Source: Mugil cephalus (lineage: Eukaryota; Chordata; Actinopteri; Mugiliformes; Mugilidae). Taken from it: a DNA stretch of 64,000 nt. Every line of letters starts with the position of its first letter. Position 1 is the first letter of the stretch. Below the pieces are notes generated by a model. It searched no databases. It was not told the origin of the DNA and worked only from the letters and a program-made list of their open reading frames with translations. The stretch covers positions 17,012,197 to 17,076,196 of the forward strand of contig NC_061774.1 of NCBI RefSeq assembly GCF_022458985.1, in the 5' to 3' direction. This document shows positions 1 to 13,262 of this stretch, in pieces. Position numbers and translations under genes: made by a program.

Positions 1-2240
1 GAACCACACAAGAGCCTAAATAACAAACCCGACAACAAAAATTTTTTTTTTTTTTTTTTACAGAGAACTTTGATCTGTGCTGGAAACCTTCCCTTTTACT
101 TATGGTTGCTTTCTTTTTCACTGTAGTTTTGATTCTCGAGCATGTGAAACCACAAATGTGTCGCAAACAAACACGTCACAGATAACAGCTATCAGCACAA
201 GCAAGATTTATAGCACCTCTGTATCTGAGTCGCTGTATCTGTAGCCGCTGCTCATTGCCCTGCGGTAATAAAACACAGAGCTTGCAGACAGGAGCAGCTG
301 TGACCCAAGTTTACTGCCGTGGCAATCTTTGGTTTTTATGTTACATTTGCCATATTTACCCCAGCGCATCCAAAACAGACGCCCAATATGCACCGCACTT
401 TAGCAAAGGTTCAGGAATAATGCTCGTAGGTGCTATAAGCGAGTGCGCAGAGTAAGAAGGTGAAGGTAGCGGCACCAAACATAGCATACAGTACACTGGG
501 TTTGCATAGCCGGCATTCCCCCCCTCCACCCTTACTCTGTATTTAGCAGCCAACACCCCAGCACCACCACCTCCATGACAAGGATCTACAGATCGCCATG
601 ACCTCACCATCCAGGAGGCTCGTACATGCACGGGGTCGGGGGACGTCGGGAATTCGAGGGTGTTAATTTACAAGTTAACATGATGTCATTAAACTCCACG
701 CACACACCCATGTCGCAGCCCAGACTTGACCCCAACAATAGCCTGAACCCCGTGCTCTGTCTTACATGTGAGTGTTGACCGAGAAGTATGCTCGCAGCAG
801 GGAAAAGATGGAAAAGGCGCTTTACCGACGCTCACAATCCAAGGTGCCTAGTCATTGTCGATCAGTAGATGCAAGGGAGTATATGAGTGTGTTATTAATA
901 CCCCAAAGGACATCAGTTGGGGGGATTTGAGAGGCAAATATCCCTACATGGTGGGTTTCTTCTACACTCCGATGTGCTAACGACTTGGCCCCCATACTGA
1001 AGATGCCAACCCATCAAACCCCATGCAGCAGGGCAATTTGTGCAACCTATACAGTCTGCTGCCCGAGTAAGCACACACGCACATCCACACATACAGCAGC
1101 AGCAGGGGTTCAGAGCAGAATTTGGATTCAAACTAGACCCTGGACGCAAAGCAAACTTGTGACCAGGGCGTCATAAGTTTACTCTGACTCCCAAGAGGGG
1201 CCGGGAAAATCTATGTGGAATGGATGACAACCACTGTCATCTACCTCAGCAATGTTTACTGCGGTGAGCAGGATACTAAAGCCCCAACTGCTCCACTGGG
1301 GCTGTTCAGTGGTCAACTGCACAAGATTGTGGTTGGACTTGCACGGATTAACCTAAACAAAAAGCATTCTTGCAGTCTTTTCAAAAGATAAACACATGAA
1401 AAATAAAAATGTGCATGTTTTTTCTTTCTCAGCTGTAATGCTAACCATATGTTGCAAAATGTTCTGTAATAACATGTCGGTTTTGAGGTTTGAATAGTGC
1501 AATGGATGCATATATACAATGTTCGTACATTTTTTTGAGAATTTTACTTACCTCTATGCTTCAGGATTAATACATACTGCAAAAAAAAGCAGGTCTCAGT
1601 ATCTTCAACAGTGACACAGCATGCCTGTCTGTCAACCACTCTCTGACCTTGTCCGTCTGCCTGTCTGCTTTAACACATCACTGCAGGCAATGTGCCTGCC
1701 TGCCTGCCTATCTGTCTGGCCATCTATTTGCAGTAGCAGACAGTCTATCCTGTTTATGTTTGACAGATGATGTGTTATTTCATCTGTGATTTGAGTGATG
1801 TCACTTCGAATGCAGTGTGCCAGGGCAGAAAGCCCAGGTGTCACCATCAGCTTTTTTTTCCTTCTGTCACTGGACAGACTGGAAGCTTCCCACTCTGGGC
1901 TTTCAGGTGATGCATGCTTTGAAGCAATATATTTCTAAGGAGCGTCTTTTTCTTTTTTCTTTTTTGCAACTTACTGTTGTGACAGCATTTACAGGGCTGC
2001 ACTCTGCAGTCTGCGCCCTCTAGGTATATATGGCACACAAGAATAATTAGCCTTGCTTCTTTCAGAAGAACAAAAAATAGCCATGCACAAACTTACAGCT
2101 TTGTAGCTGTGAAGATGCAAAACTTGTTTTCAACAGTGATGCAAACCCACCGGCAGCTTTGCAACAACAACATTGATGGTCTCCTCCTTTAATTTGCATT
2201 AGTTATGAAAATGCTAAGAGGTCAAAGTGAAGCTAGAAAC
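1..2240. other. gene-free stretch
   Basis: No coding exon with family resemblance or convincing splice signals is visible on either strand. The stretch holds a T-run at about 40-59 and a degenerate tetranucleotide tract of TGCC/CTGTC type at about 1625-1720. The short open frames are what random AT-rich sequence would give. Confidence 0.6.
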
Positions 2241-2244
2241 ACAA

Positions 2245-2500
2245 AATCACAACTGTAGGCGACTGACAAACTGAAGTTGCACTTTACATCTGTGTCTGTA
2301 AAAACTCAGCATCAGTAGTGAGGTTGACCTTTGACCCTTCGGTATAAAACATCTTCCTCGATGTTTGTGTGAAATTTTGTCATGATAACTGCAATATTGT
2401 TGGAGGTCACAGTCAAATTTGAATAACAAACTCATATCAGTCTACTCTTGAGGAAATTCCCTCCAGGTATCATGAGATAGAGGCAGAGACACGACCATAT
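2245..2500. repeat. degraded dispersed fish repeat
   Basis: The stretch contains phrases typical of a widespread teleost repeat, such as 'gttgacctttgacccttcgg' and 'ttgaggaaattccctccagg'. The copy is diverged and lacks clear ends, so its class (SINE or LINE tail) is not assigned. The call rests on remembered similarity, not on a search. Confidence 0.4.
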
Positions 2501-5500
2501 TTTCCCATAGTTTGTACTTGCATGATTTTAGCAACAGCATTAGGAACACAGAAAAAAACATGAAAATGTTGTATAACTTTGGAAATGGCAACATTTACCC
2601 CCCTTCACCTAATATTTTCAGTTTTTTACTTTTTCAAAAATGGCGCATCTATTACAACGCTACGCAGCTACATGCTAACCTGCAGGACGAGCACGAGTGC
2701 AGCTATGCATATGTTCATGCTCGGTGGCATGGTGTAAGGATTCACATGTTTAATGCCGCGCTGTAGGTCCAGTAGCACAGCGTGACCTGTGGCACTGTTG
2801 TGGTCAGATTGTGAGGTGTTTTAAATAGACAAGCCCTGAGATTGGACTGTGGTGACTGATGGGCCACACTTTCCCTTCCTCGCTCCCTGGCTGTCTGAGC
2901 TTTTGCACCACTGTGATGGATGCCCATCCCTCTGTAAATATAGCCCTGCCCCAGCTAGTTAGCATGGCTGGCATGATCCAGGCCAGTGGTCATAAGCTAA
3001 ATATATATCCAAAATAAATACTTCCAGATTCAATTCTCAACTGTTGTTTAGACTGGCTGTGGCGTGAATCTCACAGAGAAAAGTAGTAAGGAAAACGATT
3101 CCTAATGAAGCAAAGGACTATGGTATAAACTGTGCAGAATGAAAAAGCTCCACAACCCCAGAGTGGCTTTTTTTTTCTTTTTTCTTTTTTTTGAAGAGAG
3201 CAATGGAGAAACGCACTGTGGTTCCGTTACAGTCTACAGAAGCTTTGCCCAGCGCTGTGGTGACAGTGGTGGCGACTCACTGCTGTGGTAACAAGTCATT
3301 GCCATGGTTTCCATCCAAACTCGGGGTTTTGTGCTCAAACACACTGATACTGTGGAATGGATGTTGTGGGTGGAGAAACGGTGAAAGCCAGCCAGCGGTG
3401 ACCGCAGCAAGTGACGCAAGTAGAAAGACTATGATGCTAGTGCGGCGCTCGAGGCCCTAATTCAGGTGTATTGTGCTAAACATAGAAGGGAAGCCACACC
3501 TGCTTTATGCCGTTGATGCACAGACAGAAATAGCGGCCCCGTCAACAAAGATCCACTTTATCTGTCAGATCAAACAGCCATCACAGCACACATTCACCAC
3601 GACAGATCTGTAAGCTGTTGTCTGAAGGCAGACCACAGAGGTATTTAAAAGGAGGGAAATCATTTTGATCTCGCAGAACGGGACAACGGAGTCTTTGAGA
3701 TTTGAGTCAGAAGGAACTTATCAGGGCCACTGTGACCGCACTGGTAGGAGGAGGGAATCTAGATGTGTGAGAGTTCATACGCTCCCTGCAACAATAGAAG
3801 GCCTTCTCTGCCTGCTGACTCGCAGCACATTCAGCCCTCCGTATACCGCTTTATACAGCATCACTTATGAAGGCAAAGGCGAGGGAAAGTCATACATGTC
3901 AACGATCGTCTCGGCTTAGCAATGTTTATGTGCCGTCACAATAGCACATTACTATATATTAATTCTGTCTCTGTGTCTGCCACCAAACGCTGCATGAAAA
4001 TGCTCAAATATGTCTAATTTTGTTTTGTATATGCACAGAAAATGTTATTTTTGTTTATCTCTGGACTTGCAGCAACGTCAGCATCCAGTAGTGTACAATT
4101 TGCACAGTTTGCATCATCTTCCTGCTGATTTGCTGTACGCATTACTGGAACAAGACAGTGAAGAGCCATTTACCATACATACTGTACCATGTCTGGAATG
4201 TAGGAGGAAGTTCTTTCAGTTCTGGGAAAACTATAAACTCGACAACAAAGACCTTTCTCCCAGCAGGTGCTGTAACTTGTCATGGTCGGAAAAGTAAACT
4301 TCATTAGTCAAGAATGGTTGTGGTGTGGTATTGAAGTGTCCCAATAAACCATGACAGTGTGACGATGAGCACAACATATCTTTGAAAAGCTTCATTGTCC
4401 ATCTCTGCGGCAACCTGAATGAAATTTTCCAAAACATACCTTATTGACTTGGGTTGTTGTTTATTTTTCCTCGGTTTACAGGTATCAGTCACATCATAAA
4501 AACAGCTAAGCCGAACGCCAAAGACCTCATATACCTGTTATCGCACTGCACCTCCACCCATCAACACAATAACAACCTAACACAGGGATGACCTCATCTG
4601 CTGATATGAAATGTTTCACATTCCACCTCTGGTCTCTGGAAAATGTCATTATAAACCTCTGATGGAATATTAGCGGTGAAGGAGCTGAGGAGTAAAACAT
4701 GCACTGTGTTTTTGAACGTCCTCTGTTAGCACTCTGCTAATGCGTGGTCTGCTACCAGGAAAACTAACACATCACTCAGCCAGAGGATGGAAAAAAAATA
4801 ACACATAACGCCTATCTGATACATCCTGTAAACAATGTGGGGGCAAAAACCTGCGAGACAAATTATCCAGAAAACAAAACTATTAAGTTGTTTGCCTCTT
4901 GTCTTGCTGTGGTTGTGGTTACCACGACCACAGACCAGCTCTTAGGTTCAATCTAAAGAGCTCACCCCTGCGATTTGCGTAGAGGAGCAGCTTAAAGTGT
5001 GGAAAATCATATCTGCATGAGCCTAATGTGAAGGGTAGGAAAGGTAATTATATGTGAGGCTAACCTGAGGCTATAAAATGTCATTTACATTATTCCTACT
5101 ACATAATTACTGGAATACTTTGCAGACATATCTGAAATTTCCCATTAGGTTAATAAAACCAGATCTCTGGGAGTACGAGAGGGATGCTGGAGGTGTCATA
5201 CTTCTGTACGTAGATACATGTAATTTTTCCAGTTCTATCTAGATCCTTTTGTTGTACTGTTAAAAAAATAAATAAATAAATAAGACCAGATCCCTCTGGT
5301 TGTACTACCATGACTCAAATTTCATTTACGGCTCAAACCTGACACTTGAATGAATGCCATGCCAAGAGAAAATATAAGTAGGCTGCACTAAATGTTTGAA
5401 GTGTGACTAAACTTCCTCCTTCCTGCTCCCACACAATTGTAACAGTTGTAAACCTGACGTGTAGCGGACAACTTCAAGCTGCAGTTCCTCTGTTGGTCCC

Positions 5501-5590
5501 TTGTGGCTGGCTCATCCCCACAGGCCTCCATGTTAACAAATCCAATTTTACATTACACAAAAGCTTTGGTTGATTGGCCATTTTACGTAC
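2500..5590. other. gene-free stretch
   Basis: I see no gene. The sequence is AT-rich with small simple-sequence patches, for example the A/T-rich 'aaataaataaataaata' at about 5265-5283. Open frames are all under 100 codons and have no recognisable domain. Confidence 0.55.
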
Positions 5591-5591
5591 A

Positions 5592-5594
<3 letters not shown>

Positions 5595-5665
<71 letters not shown>
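5595..5665. repeat. (AC)n microsatellite
   Basis: An uninterrupted AC dinucleotide run of about 71 bp is directly visible. Such long CA arrays are typical of teleost genomes and are usually length-polymorphic. Confidence 0.97.
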
Positions 5666-5667
<2 letters not shown>

Positions 5668-5999
5668 TTTAATTTTCTTTAAATACACATTAACATGAAT
5701 CCAACATATTTTGATAAAGGGATAAATGGAGGCGGAAGATGTTATCTTTCAGTCAGCACTTCACTCATTCAGCGATACAGGAGCTGTCTCAAAAGTGCAC
5801 TGTTTCACACAGAGCGCCACACTAGACCTGTCAATCCAAGCTTCCTGTACACAGTAGGACCCGCCCCTATCGCTACTGGGCCAATCACGAGATCGCATAT
5901 TACACGTTGTCTCTGTCGGGTTCCCTGCAACTTGCCAAAAGCCGATTACGTCCCCAAGTAATAGTACGCAGCAATATTAGCAAAAGAGAAGCTAACAGC

Positions 6000-6182
6000 G
6001 CTGCTCGCTCTGAACCTGTGTATTATTTGAATAGCTGAATGTGAAGTGATGATAATAACGTATATTTATAAACAGCACGAGGCCGAGTTTAATATATCTA
6101 ACACATGTAGTAGGTAGGGGGTCCATTCCTAATCTGTCATCAGTTTGGGGGTCCTGAAAAACATTGAAGACCTCTGCTTTAG
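6000..6182 (-). repeat. dispersed repeat, copy 1 (second copy near 57.95-58.23 kb)
   Basis: Read on the minus strand, this stretch matches 57945-58235 on the plus strand. Shared phrases include 'accccctacctact', 'atgtgtt', 'tttataaatatac' and 'agctattca', in the same order and at similar spacing. It is therefore a dispersed repeat present in inverted orientation in this window. Class is unknown, and no terminal repeats or target duplication were found. Confidence 0.7.
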
Positions 6183-6189
6183 GGAGCAA

Positions 6190-9100
6190 TGACAAATAAC
6201 GTGCACAGATAATCAAATAAGAGATAACTGGATATATCTAGACCAAGACCAACTGTTCACCACGATTTTTAATTGCTGTACATAGTAACATGACACTGAA
6301 ATGATGAGCTGGAGAGCAGCAGGGCAGGTGTGACCCAGAGTGACCTGACAGGTCCTCCAGAGGGAGAGCTGCTGGCTGGTACGAGGGAAATCTGAATCAT
6401 GGGCAAAGAGCACCGCTAACGAGCAAGTCACACGAGAAAAAATAAAAAAAAAAATAGCGACTCACCTGACATGTACTAGCAGGAAGGTTATGGCCTGACG
6501 AAGAGCAGAAAGAAGACCTGAGTTCTTAAGCTGTGAGGTGATGAGCTGATGAAACACAGGTGTGCCACCACTTACAGAGAGGGTGGAGTTGACCTAAAGT
6601 GGTCAAACACACTCACACAGTGGAAGAAGGAGGATGAGAAAATCAGACTGGAGCTTAAAATACTTTAAATATTAATTAATACTTTTTTCCCCCCCAGATA
6701 AAATCAATGAATTTACAGTTTCAAACAACTGGTATTTTCAAAGTCTGCATATTTATATTCGGATATCTTGTCAAACTGTTAATTTAAAAGGAAACACAAA
6801 GAGATATTTAATATTTAGTCACGTCTTCACTGGCAGTAGTAACTTTCTTTTTGCCTGGACATTACATCACATTGTCTCCGTTTCAGAAATTAGTTAATTC
6901 TTCCCAAAATGTCTCCAAAGAGGCTCAAATAATCTATTCAAATCATTCATTTCTCCTTATAGAGGATATGTACTGACGTCACTGCCGCCTGAGGCCAGCC
7001 TGGACTAGCCTCAGTTTCAGCTAGTTTAAGTTAGTTTTAGGTCATTTCATTAGGGTAAATGTAGCTAAATAAAAGATGCTAATGCTATAGCTTTACTGAG
7101 AAGTAATATAATACTGTAGCGTCTGACGGGACATTAGAAGGATGATGAGGGGTGATCGCAAATATTCAGTTTATTGTTTTATTGTTATTTATTGTTGAAA
7201 CTGTCTGCCGTAAATAAGCAAAGGCGACAACATCGACAGACTTATCTGACAACCATCCAGAACTCAACTTAAGAAGTAACTATAGGTATGACTTCATCCA
7301 AGCATAAATTAATATTACCTGACACTAAATGTGAACCACAACACCAGGTTTCGGTGCGTGTGTTCCAGTTGTTTCTTAGTAATGCAGCGATCCATTTATT
7401 TCTCTTTTCTTTGGCAGTCGGAGATATGTTTAAAAAATACATCTTGCTTTTCAAATCTGTTGCTTTTCAAATCTGTTTGCCATTTAGACATTATAAAAGC
7501 CTGTGATTCAAACTAATGCTGCTAATCTCCATGTTCAACTGTCACTTTCTGTAACCATGGAGACTTCACTATCTGTGACATCACGTGCATACCCTCTATT
7601 TTCAAACTGCAACTTTGACCCGCTTTATTAATGAATGCCAAACTTGATGTACAAAGTACAAGCATGACTTCACCGTGGTGTTGACCTGTGGCTACTATGC
7701 ATGATTCAGGGAGTCTTGCTGTGCTAGCCTTTACTCTAAAGCCTGACAAAAGGGAGTCCTGACTATGGTATGTCTGAGATTCCTCACACCAGATGGTAAA
7801 ACCAGTGAAAGTGCTTCTTAAGTGAGAGGAGGGAAACATAAATATCTGAGTTCCCTGGAAAACTGTGAGACTGATTATACTGTCACCGACATAAGCTCTA
7901 ATGGCCAATATTATTAAATGTCTAATGCCCGCAGTCCATGAGGTCGGGGCCACCCTCGTTTGACTCACTGCTCTTACCTCATACTCAAGGAATCCAGTGA
8001 CCCATGAACACCACCTCATAACGAACCTGCACTCTGAACTAAACCACAGGCTGATTCCCAGGAGATTCCCTCACGTTAATATTTGCCAGACCTCTCAGCG
8101 GTTGGCTGCCAGCCATCTCAATATGCGGAGCTTTAAGAAGCGAATAGCTGACATGGCATAGTATCAATAAGAATTTAGACATGTCATCAGCCCTGAGTGA
8201 TTCAGGATGGAGGCAGCAAAGGGCCAGTAACTCATGTCTCCCTTGTTTTCAGTAGTCACTTACACTCACATGCACTCAGACCGTCTCTCCTCATTCCTTC
8301 CATTCCTCATTGATCTGCCGTCCAGGTCCTGTAAGGAAGAGGAGGAGGAAAAGGAGGAGGACGGGTAAAGTGATCAGGCTCTGACATCATCCTTGCTCCA
8401 CTTCATCTTCAGCACTGTTTATGTGTATGCATGTGTACGTGTGTCTCTGTCTCATAGACATGGATAGACTCATACTATAAGTAACAATTTCCTCCCCAGA
8501 CATGAGGGGTCCTGGGACACTAAAGGGACTAGACTAGTCTAGACTAATGTTTTCCACTATAAATGAAAACCTCTCCTTTCATTGCTCTTTTTTTTTGGTC
8601 CATCATGATGTAGCTGTTGAAAGCTAACATAACAGTCTAGTCTATAATAATAATCCTGGGCTAGAGCCTCTCTGTGTCAATTAGCAGCCAGCCAAAAGCA
8701 ATACTCAGAACAAATGCACCAGCTAATGTACAGATGAGTCAGATAAAGCTCGATCATTTGTGGCTGATGAATGGCTGAAGCAATCGCAGGAGATGACGTG
8801 AAAGCTGCTCAGGTAGACAGGCCCCGCACCACCTGGTGGAGAGAGGAAAGCCTGTGTGACACACCGCCGGCACACACGCAAGCGGACTTGCAACATGGAG
8901 TCGTTGTTGTGCTTTGCTGTTGCCGGGAAACCAGGTGAATGCCTTTCTCTTATCTGCCCTCCAGTTGCTTCATCCACTCACGCTCAGGATTTGCCTGTAA
9001 GCCCGCCCACTTCCTCCTGGAAGAGAGCCTTTTATGGGCATGAACCAGAGCTACAGGCAGGTGAGGCAACCATAGGCTCAGACGTGTCTTTTTCAGACTT

Positions 9101-9990
9101 TTTTTTTTTTTTTTTTTTTTTAGAGCGTAGTCTCCCTTTGTATGGCCTTTCACGACTAATAAAGCAAAAGTTTGTCTTTGTTGACATAGTCCAATCGGGA
9201 AACAAAAAGCTTAAGAAAATGGGTGTTGCAAGTAGTAGCAAAAAGGAAAGGACGCACGCCCACAATTCAGATGCAGACTTTATATGGCAACTTTCAGCAC
9301 ATCTTCATCTGCCTGTATATTACTGGATACCTAGTGTGTAGGACACACTTTTTTTTTTTACAGTGAAGTACTGAGTGTTCCACTTCATTGATAAAATAAA
9401 ATGATGCGAAATGATGGTGGCCTTTTATCAGATAAGATGGATCGCTACGATAAAATTTTCCAACCAGACAGCGGTTACTAATAGCAGACATTCACCTCAT
9501 GATCTGTTTTTCCCCTTTGATTGATACATTACACACCGACAGACAGTCATAGGCAGGATGATAGATTCATGTGTCTCGGTACGTCATTATTAGCTAGAAT
9601 TTTGGCTTTAGAAACTTCCGATGTCTAATCACCGACTGCGCACGGACGTGGCACTCACTGGAAAATCTCAGGAAGCACATTGCACATTTTATTCCAAACA
9701 CCTTAACTTATCATCACTTAAACCTCAGTCTTTTATCTCGCGCGCCACCCACTCTTTTCTGCAAGCCCGATAGCAGACAATGCAGAGAGGAGTTTTCCAG
9801 TGATGGAGCAACCCTCTGGAGGGTCCACATCAAACGTGGCCCCCGGGGTCAAGCTCACCCACTCGCTCCTGGGAGTGCCGAGGATAATGTAGGTGTGCGT
9901 GCAAGTGTCGGCGCGTTGTGGGGTAGAAAAGTGGTCACAGAACCATAACAATAACAGACACACTGGAAAGAGCCCAATGATGTCATTGTG
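6190..9990. other. gene-free stretch
   Basis: No exon of a known family was recognised. It contains a long T-run at 9099-9121 and a purine-rich stretch near 8337-8366. A 165-codon open frame on the minus strand (7522-8019) has no recognisable domain; I treat it as a chance frame or conserved non-coding sequence. Confidence 0.5.

Positions 9991-9993
<3 letters not shown>

Positions 9994-10024
<31 letters not shown>
9994..10024. repeat. (GT)n microsatellite
   Basis: A pure GT dinucleotide run of about 31 bp is directly visible. Confidence 0.95.
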
Positions 10025-10027
<3 letters not shown>

Positions 10028-10164
10028 GGGTATTCACCGCAGACAAAAAACATATGGAGGATGTGTCTGGAAATTCTTGATTAATATTAAATGATTAGTA
10101 AGAATGAGCTACAATATTATTATTTTATGCTTAAATTAAATTAAATAGTAAATGTACATCCAGG

Positions 10165-10445
10165 TTCGTTTGAGGCCTTTCTGTGTGTTTTCATGTCCTC
10201 CCAGAGTCGGCGTTGGTTCTCTCTGGGTATTACGGCTTCCTCCCACCCGTCAGACATGCTCGTTAGGTTAATTGGTGTTTCTGAATTGGCTGTAGGTGTG
10301 CATGTGAGTGTGAATGGTTGTCTGTCTCTGTGCGTTAGACCTGCGATAGACTGGCGACCTATCCAGGGTGAACCTCGGCCCTCGCCCGATGACAACTGGG
10401 ACAGGCTCCAGCAACCACTGGGAGCCTGAAGATGAGAATGAGTAA
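10165..10445 (+). repeat. dispersed non-LTR-type fish repeat
   Basis: The stretch carries a string of phrases found in a very abundant teleost repeat. Examples are 'cggcttcctcccacc', 'ggttaattggtgtttctgaa', 'gtgagtgtgaatggttgtct', 'gcgatagactggcgacct' and 'gggacaggctccagca'. I associate this family with the 3' part of RTE/Expander-like LINEs or a SINE derived from them. The class is from memory and should be checked against a repeat library. Confidence 0.7.
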
Positions 10446-10782
10446 ATGCAGAAAAAATATTCAATTAATCCACTAATACTTCATATGGCTGGCGTTCACA
10501 TTGCTCCGGTGTGTTAAACTTAATAAATGTTGGACAACAACTTGCTTTTTGCTGCGATTACTGCAACGCAGAAAAATGAGGAGATGACTGGGTAGACGGT
10601 GTGTGGGTGGCAGATGGAGGAGGAAATGCATTATGGACCAGTCAGTGTGTCGCTGTGACATGTAGTTACATACCTACTGTGGAGCTGGTCTGACACATAA
10701 GTATAAATCTTCCTTTTAATTTTCAGTTAAAGCACTTTGATGCTCCCTAGTGACGCTAACACACAAAGAATGAAATCTTAAA

Positions 10783-10853
10783 AAGTACGTAGGCCTATGT
10801 GTTAGCTCCACTAGAGAGCATCCAGTGAAGCTAACACATAGGCCTACGTACTT
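10783..10853. repeat. perfect 25-bp inverted repeat (hairpin/cruciform)
   Basis: Arms at 10783-10807 and 10829-10853 are exact reverse complements over 25 bp, beginning AAGTACGTAGGCC, with a 21-nt spacer. Pairing continues imperfectly into the spacer (CCACT against AGTGA). It also continues outward, with CACAAAGAATGA on the left and TCATTCTTTTTGTG on the right. A third related piece, 'ctccctagtgacgctaacac', lies just upstream at about 10743-10762. The element could be a tiny MITE, a hairpin RNA or a cruciform. Confidence 0.9.
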
Positions 10854-10879
10854 ACTGTGACATCATTCTTTTTGTGGAA

Positions 10880-12770
10880 CTCATTACTTAATGCCACATG
10901 CTTTTAGTACCATTCCCATATCTCACCGTATTTCTTTCACACAATTCCAAATCTTGGTTTCAGTGACCTTGGGCACTTTACACAGCTCATCTCTGGTCCA
11001 TGCAAATAAATGTGTGATCTTACTTGGCACGATTACAGGCACGATTGCTGTCTTCCTACTTCCCTTTTACAGGAACGTCCACTGTACATCAGCAGACATG
11101 TGATGCGTGTTTTTAGCCATTTTAAAGCGGTGACTCCCCTCGTGGACATTGTCTGTGGCGACAAATGATTAGACTTTGAGATGTGAGAAATTGATTGGAT
11201 TCTGGGTTTTATTCTGGGTAGTTAGGTAACCCGGTGAAGGTGCATCTTGGAACAGTGCCGTGGAATGTGTCGGTCTGGAAGTGATTTTGTATTAGGCGTG
11301 TCCTTGGGTTTACACAGATTAATGTGTGTTCCTAAGGTGTGCCTGTAATCGTTATCCAGGTTGTGACAATCCAGGATCATGGCAATAAACTTCAAGGGAC
11401 GCAGTTGTAAGAAGACAGACTGAGTCAAAGTTTACTTTCTGTGGACTACGCATAAACATTTTGAAGGTGAGATTGTTACCGTTGCCGTGCAATTATCACG
11501 TGTCTACCTGATGAACTCCTGAGGAACCTTTCCTCTCGTTTTTATGACTGGCCATAATTATGGAGATTCTGTGTCCTCCCTAGTAACGGACAATACATTG
11601 CAGGGATTAAGCCAGTTTCTGTCAAGTCAGTGGAAGATCACAGCGCCTCGGCTAATGAAACATGCCGAGGATGGAGCGGGTTCTTTGAAGTCAGCTGGTG
11701 AAATAATTTTACGGCGTTAAAAATTATCTACAAACTGAGACTACAAAGTGTTGCCTCTCTTCCAGATGTGGATGTACACGCTCTTAAGACAAAGAAGTAC
11801 TTTGTTCAGTCAGGCATGCACTTCTATAAACACACTAAAGCCCCTTGCAGCACCTAGTAAGGCCTCTCATTAATTTTACTGCCATCCACACCAAAGAAAG
11901 CAGGGGCCACTTTAGTCCCCCTGGCCTGACAGATTGGTCTCTGGTTACCGTTAACAGGGCCCGGTTTGAAGGAGGAAATCATTAAAGAGTGTCTAGCTGT
12001 GACTGGGTCATCTCACAGAAAGGTTAGTGGATTTTTACATGCCTTCAAGATGTGGCTGTCTGTGTAGCTTAGGTGGTCTGTGGCCACCTCTAGTGGTCAT
12101 AGTGGTGCAGTGTGCTTATCCAGAGCCTTTGGCGGTACTCTTTTTATTTTAATGTTTTAGCTCTCTGTAATGAGTCACTTCAAATCATGTGTCTCCAAAT
12201 AAATACCACTACCAGGTAAATAAATTAATGTCATAGCTTATTGTTTATTTTATATTTTAAATTTAACAGCGCCCTCTACTGGCACAGGGAGAATGTGCTT
12301 CTTTTCAAAGCTGGTTGCCCAATTTTTTTTAAATCTAGCAATAAAAAAACTGTTATTATAAATTCTATCAAACTTCATGTATCTTATGCAAAATTTGTAA
12401 ATCAGTGTGTACAGTTAAAAGTAATATAATTTGCACTGTAGCCTTGTATATCCTTCCAAAAATGAGGAGTGGTGGCAATGTCTGTGCACGTGTTGTCTCC
12501 CTCCTTGTTTTAATATTAAATTGCGAAAACAACTTTAGCACTTCACCCTGCATCATTAATGTTTAATATCTCCCAGGAAAAAATAGAGTGATTTTACTTG
12601 ATCTTTCAAACTTAGCCCTGATTTCACCAATTAGTTTCAAATCTGCAGAGCCATGGTGACAGTCTCAAATAATGACCACACAATCTTGTCCTAGCTCCGG
12701 AGTTACACGACTACAGACCATAGAATAAATGAAAGCACAAAAAAAAGAAATAAATGCATGTGGTGCAATA
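10880..12770. other. gene-free stretch downstream of the PROB1-like gene
   Basis: No coding exon was recognised. Sequence is AT-rich and without long repeats that I can classify. Confidence 0.55.
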
Positions 12771-12771
12771 T

Positions 12772-12777
12772 TTTATT
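12772..12777 (-). other. candidate polyadenylation signal of the PROB1-like gene
   Basis: The plus-strand TTTATT reads AATAAA on the minus strand, about 490 bp beyond the stop codon of the PROB1-like frame. A similar hexamer lies at about 12905. Which one is used cannot be decided from sequence. Confidence 0.5.
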
Positions 12778-13262
12778 GGCATTATTGCATTGTGTTGCAG
12801 ACATCCTGTGCATAAAACTCACTCATCCAATATTAGAGAAACACAATAACAAAATAAATATGAGGTTATTTTAAAACAGTATTTTTTTTCGTTGTATTTT
12901 TACATTTATTGAGAAAGTACACACTTTTGTAAATTAGTAAACCTACTGATTTATGGTGACGTTACAGTATTCTTCTCATCCCATGTAAAAATGTTTACGT
13001 GATCATGTGAAGAACGCCTCATAGAAAATGACTTCTTACTTGTATTTTCAGTATTGTTAACCCAAGTCTCATAAATCTGATTTTGTCAAAGCAGTCTAAC
13101 AAAGAACATAGCAGCAGTGGATAAACATCAACCAAAGATTTGCTGTCTTCAGTTGCAATGTGAAAACTCAAATAACATTACAGACTAACATTAGACACCC
13201 CCTTTATACATCGTGTATTTTAAACCCTACCGGCTCCAGGAAGGCGGCCTCTGCCCTCTATT

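Noticed and set aside
5474-5662. Cys/Val repeat frame
   Set aside because: It is the translation of the (AC)n microsatellite.
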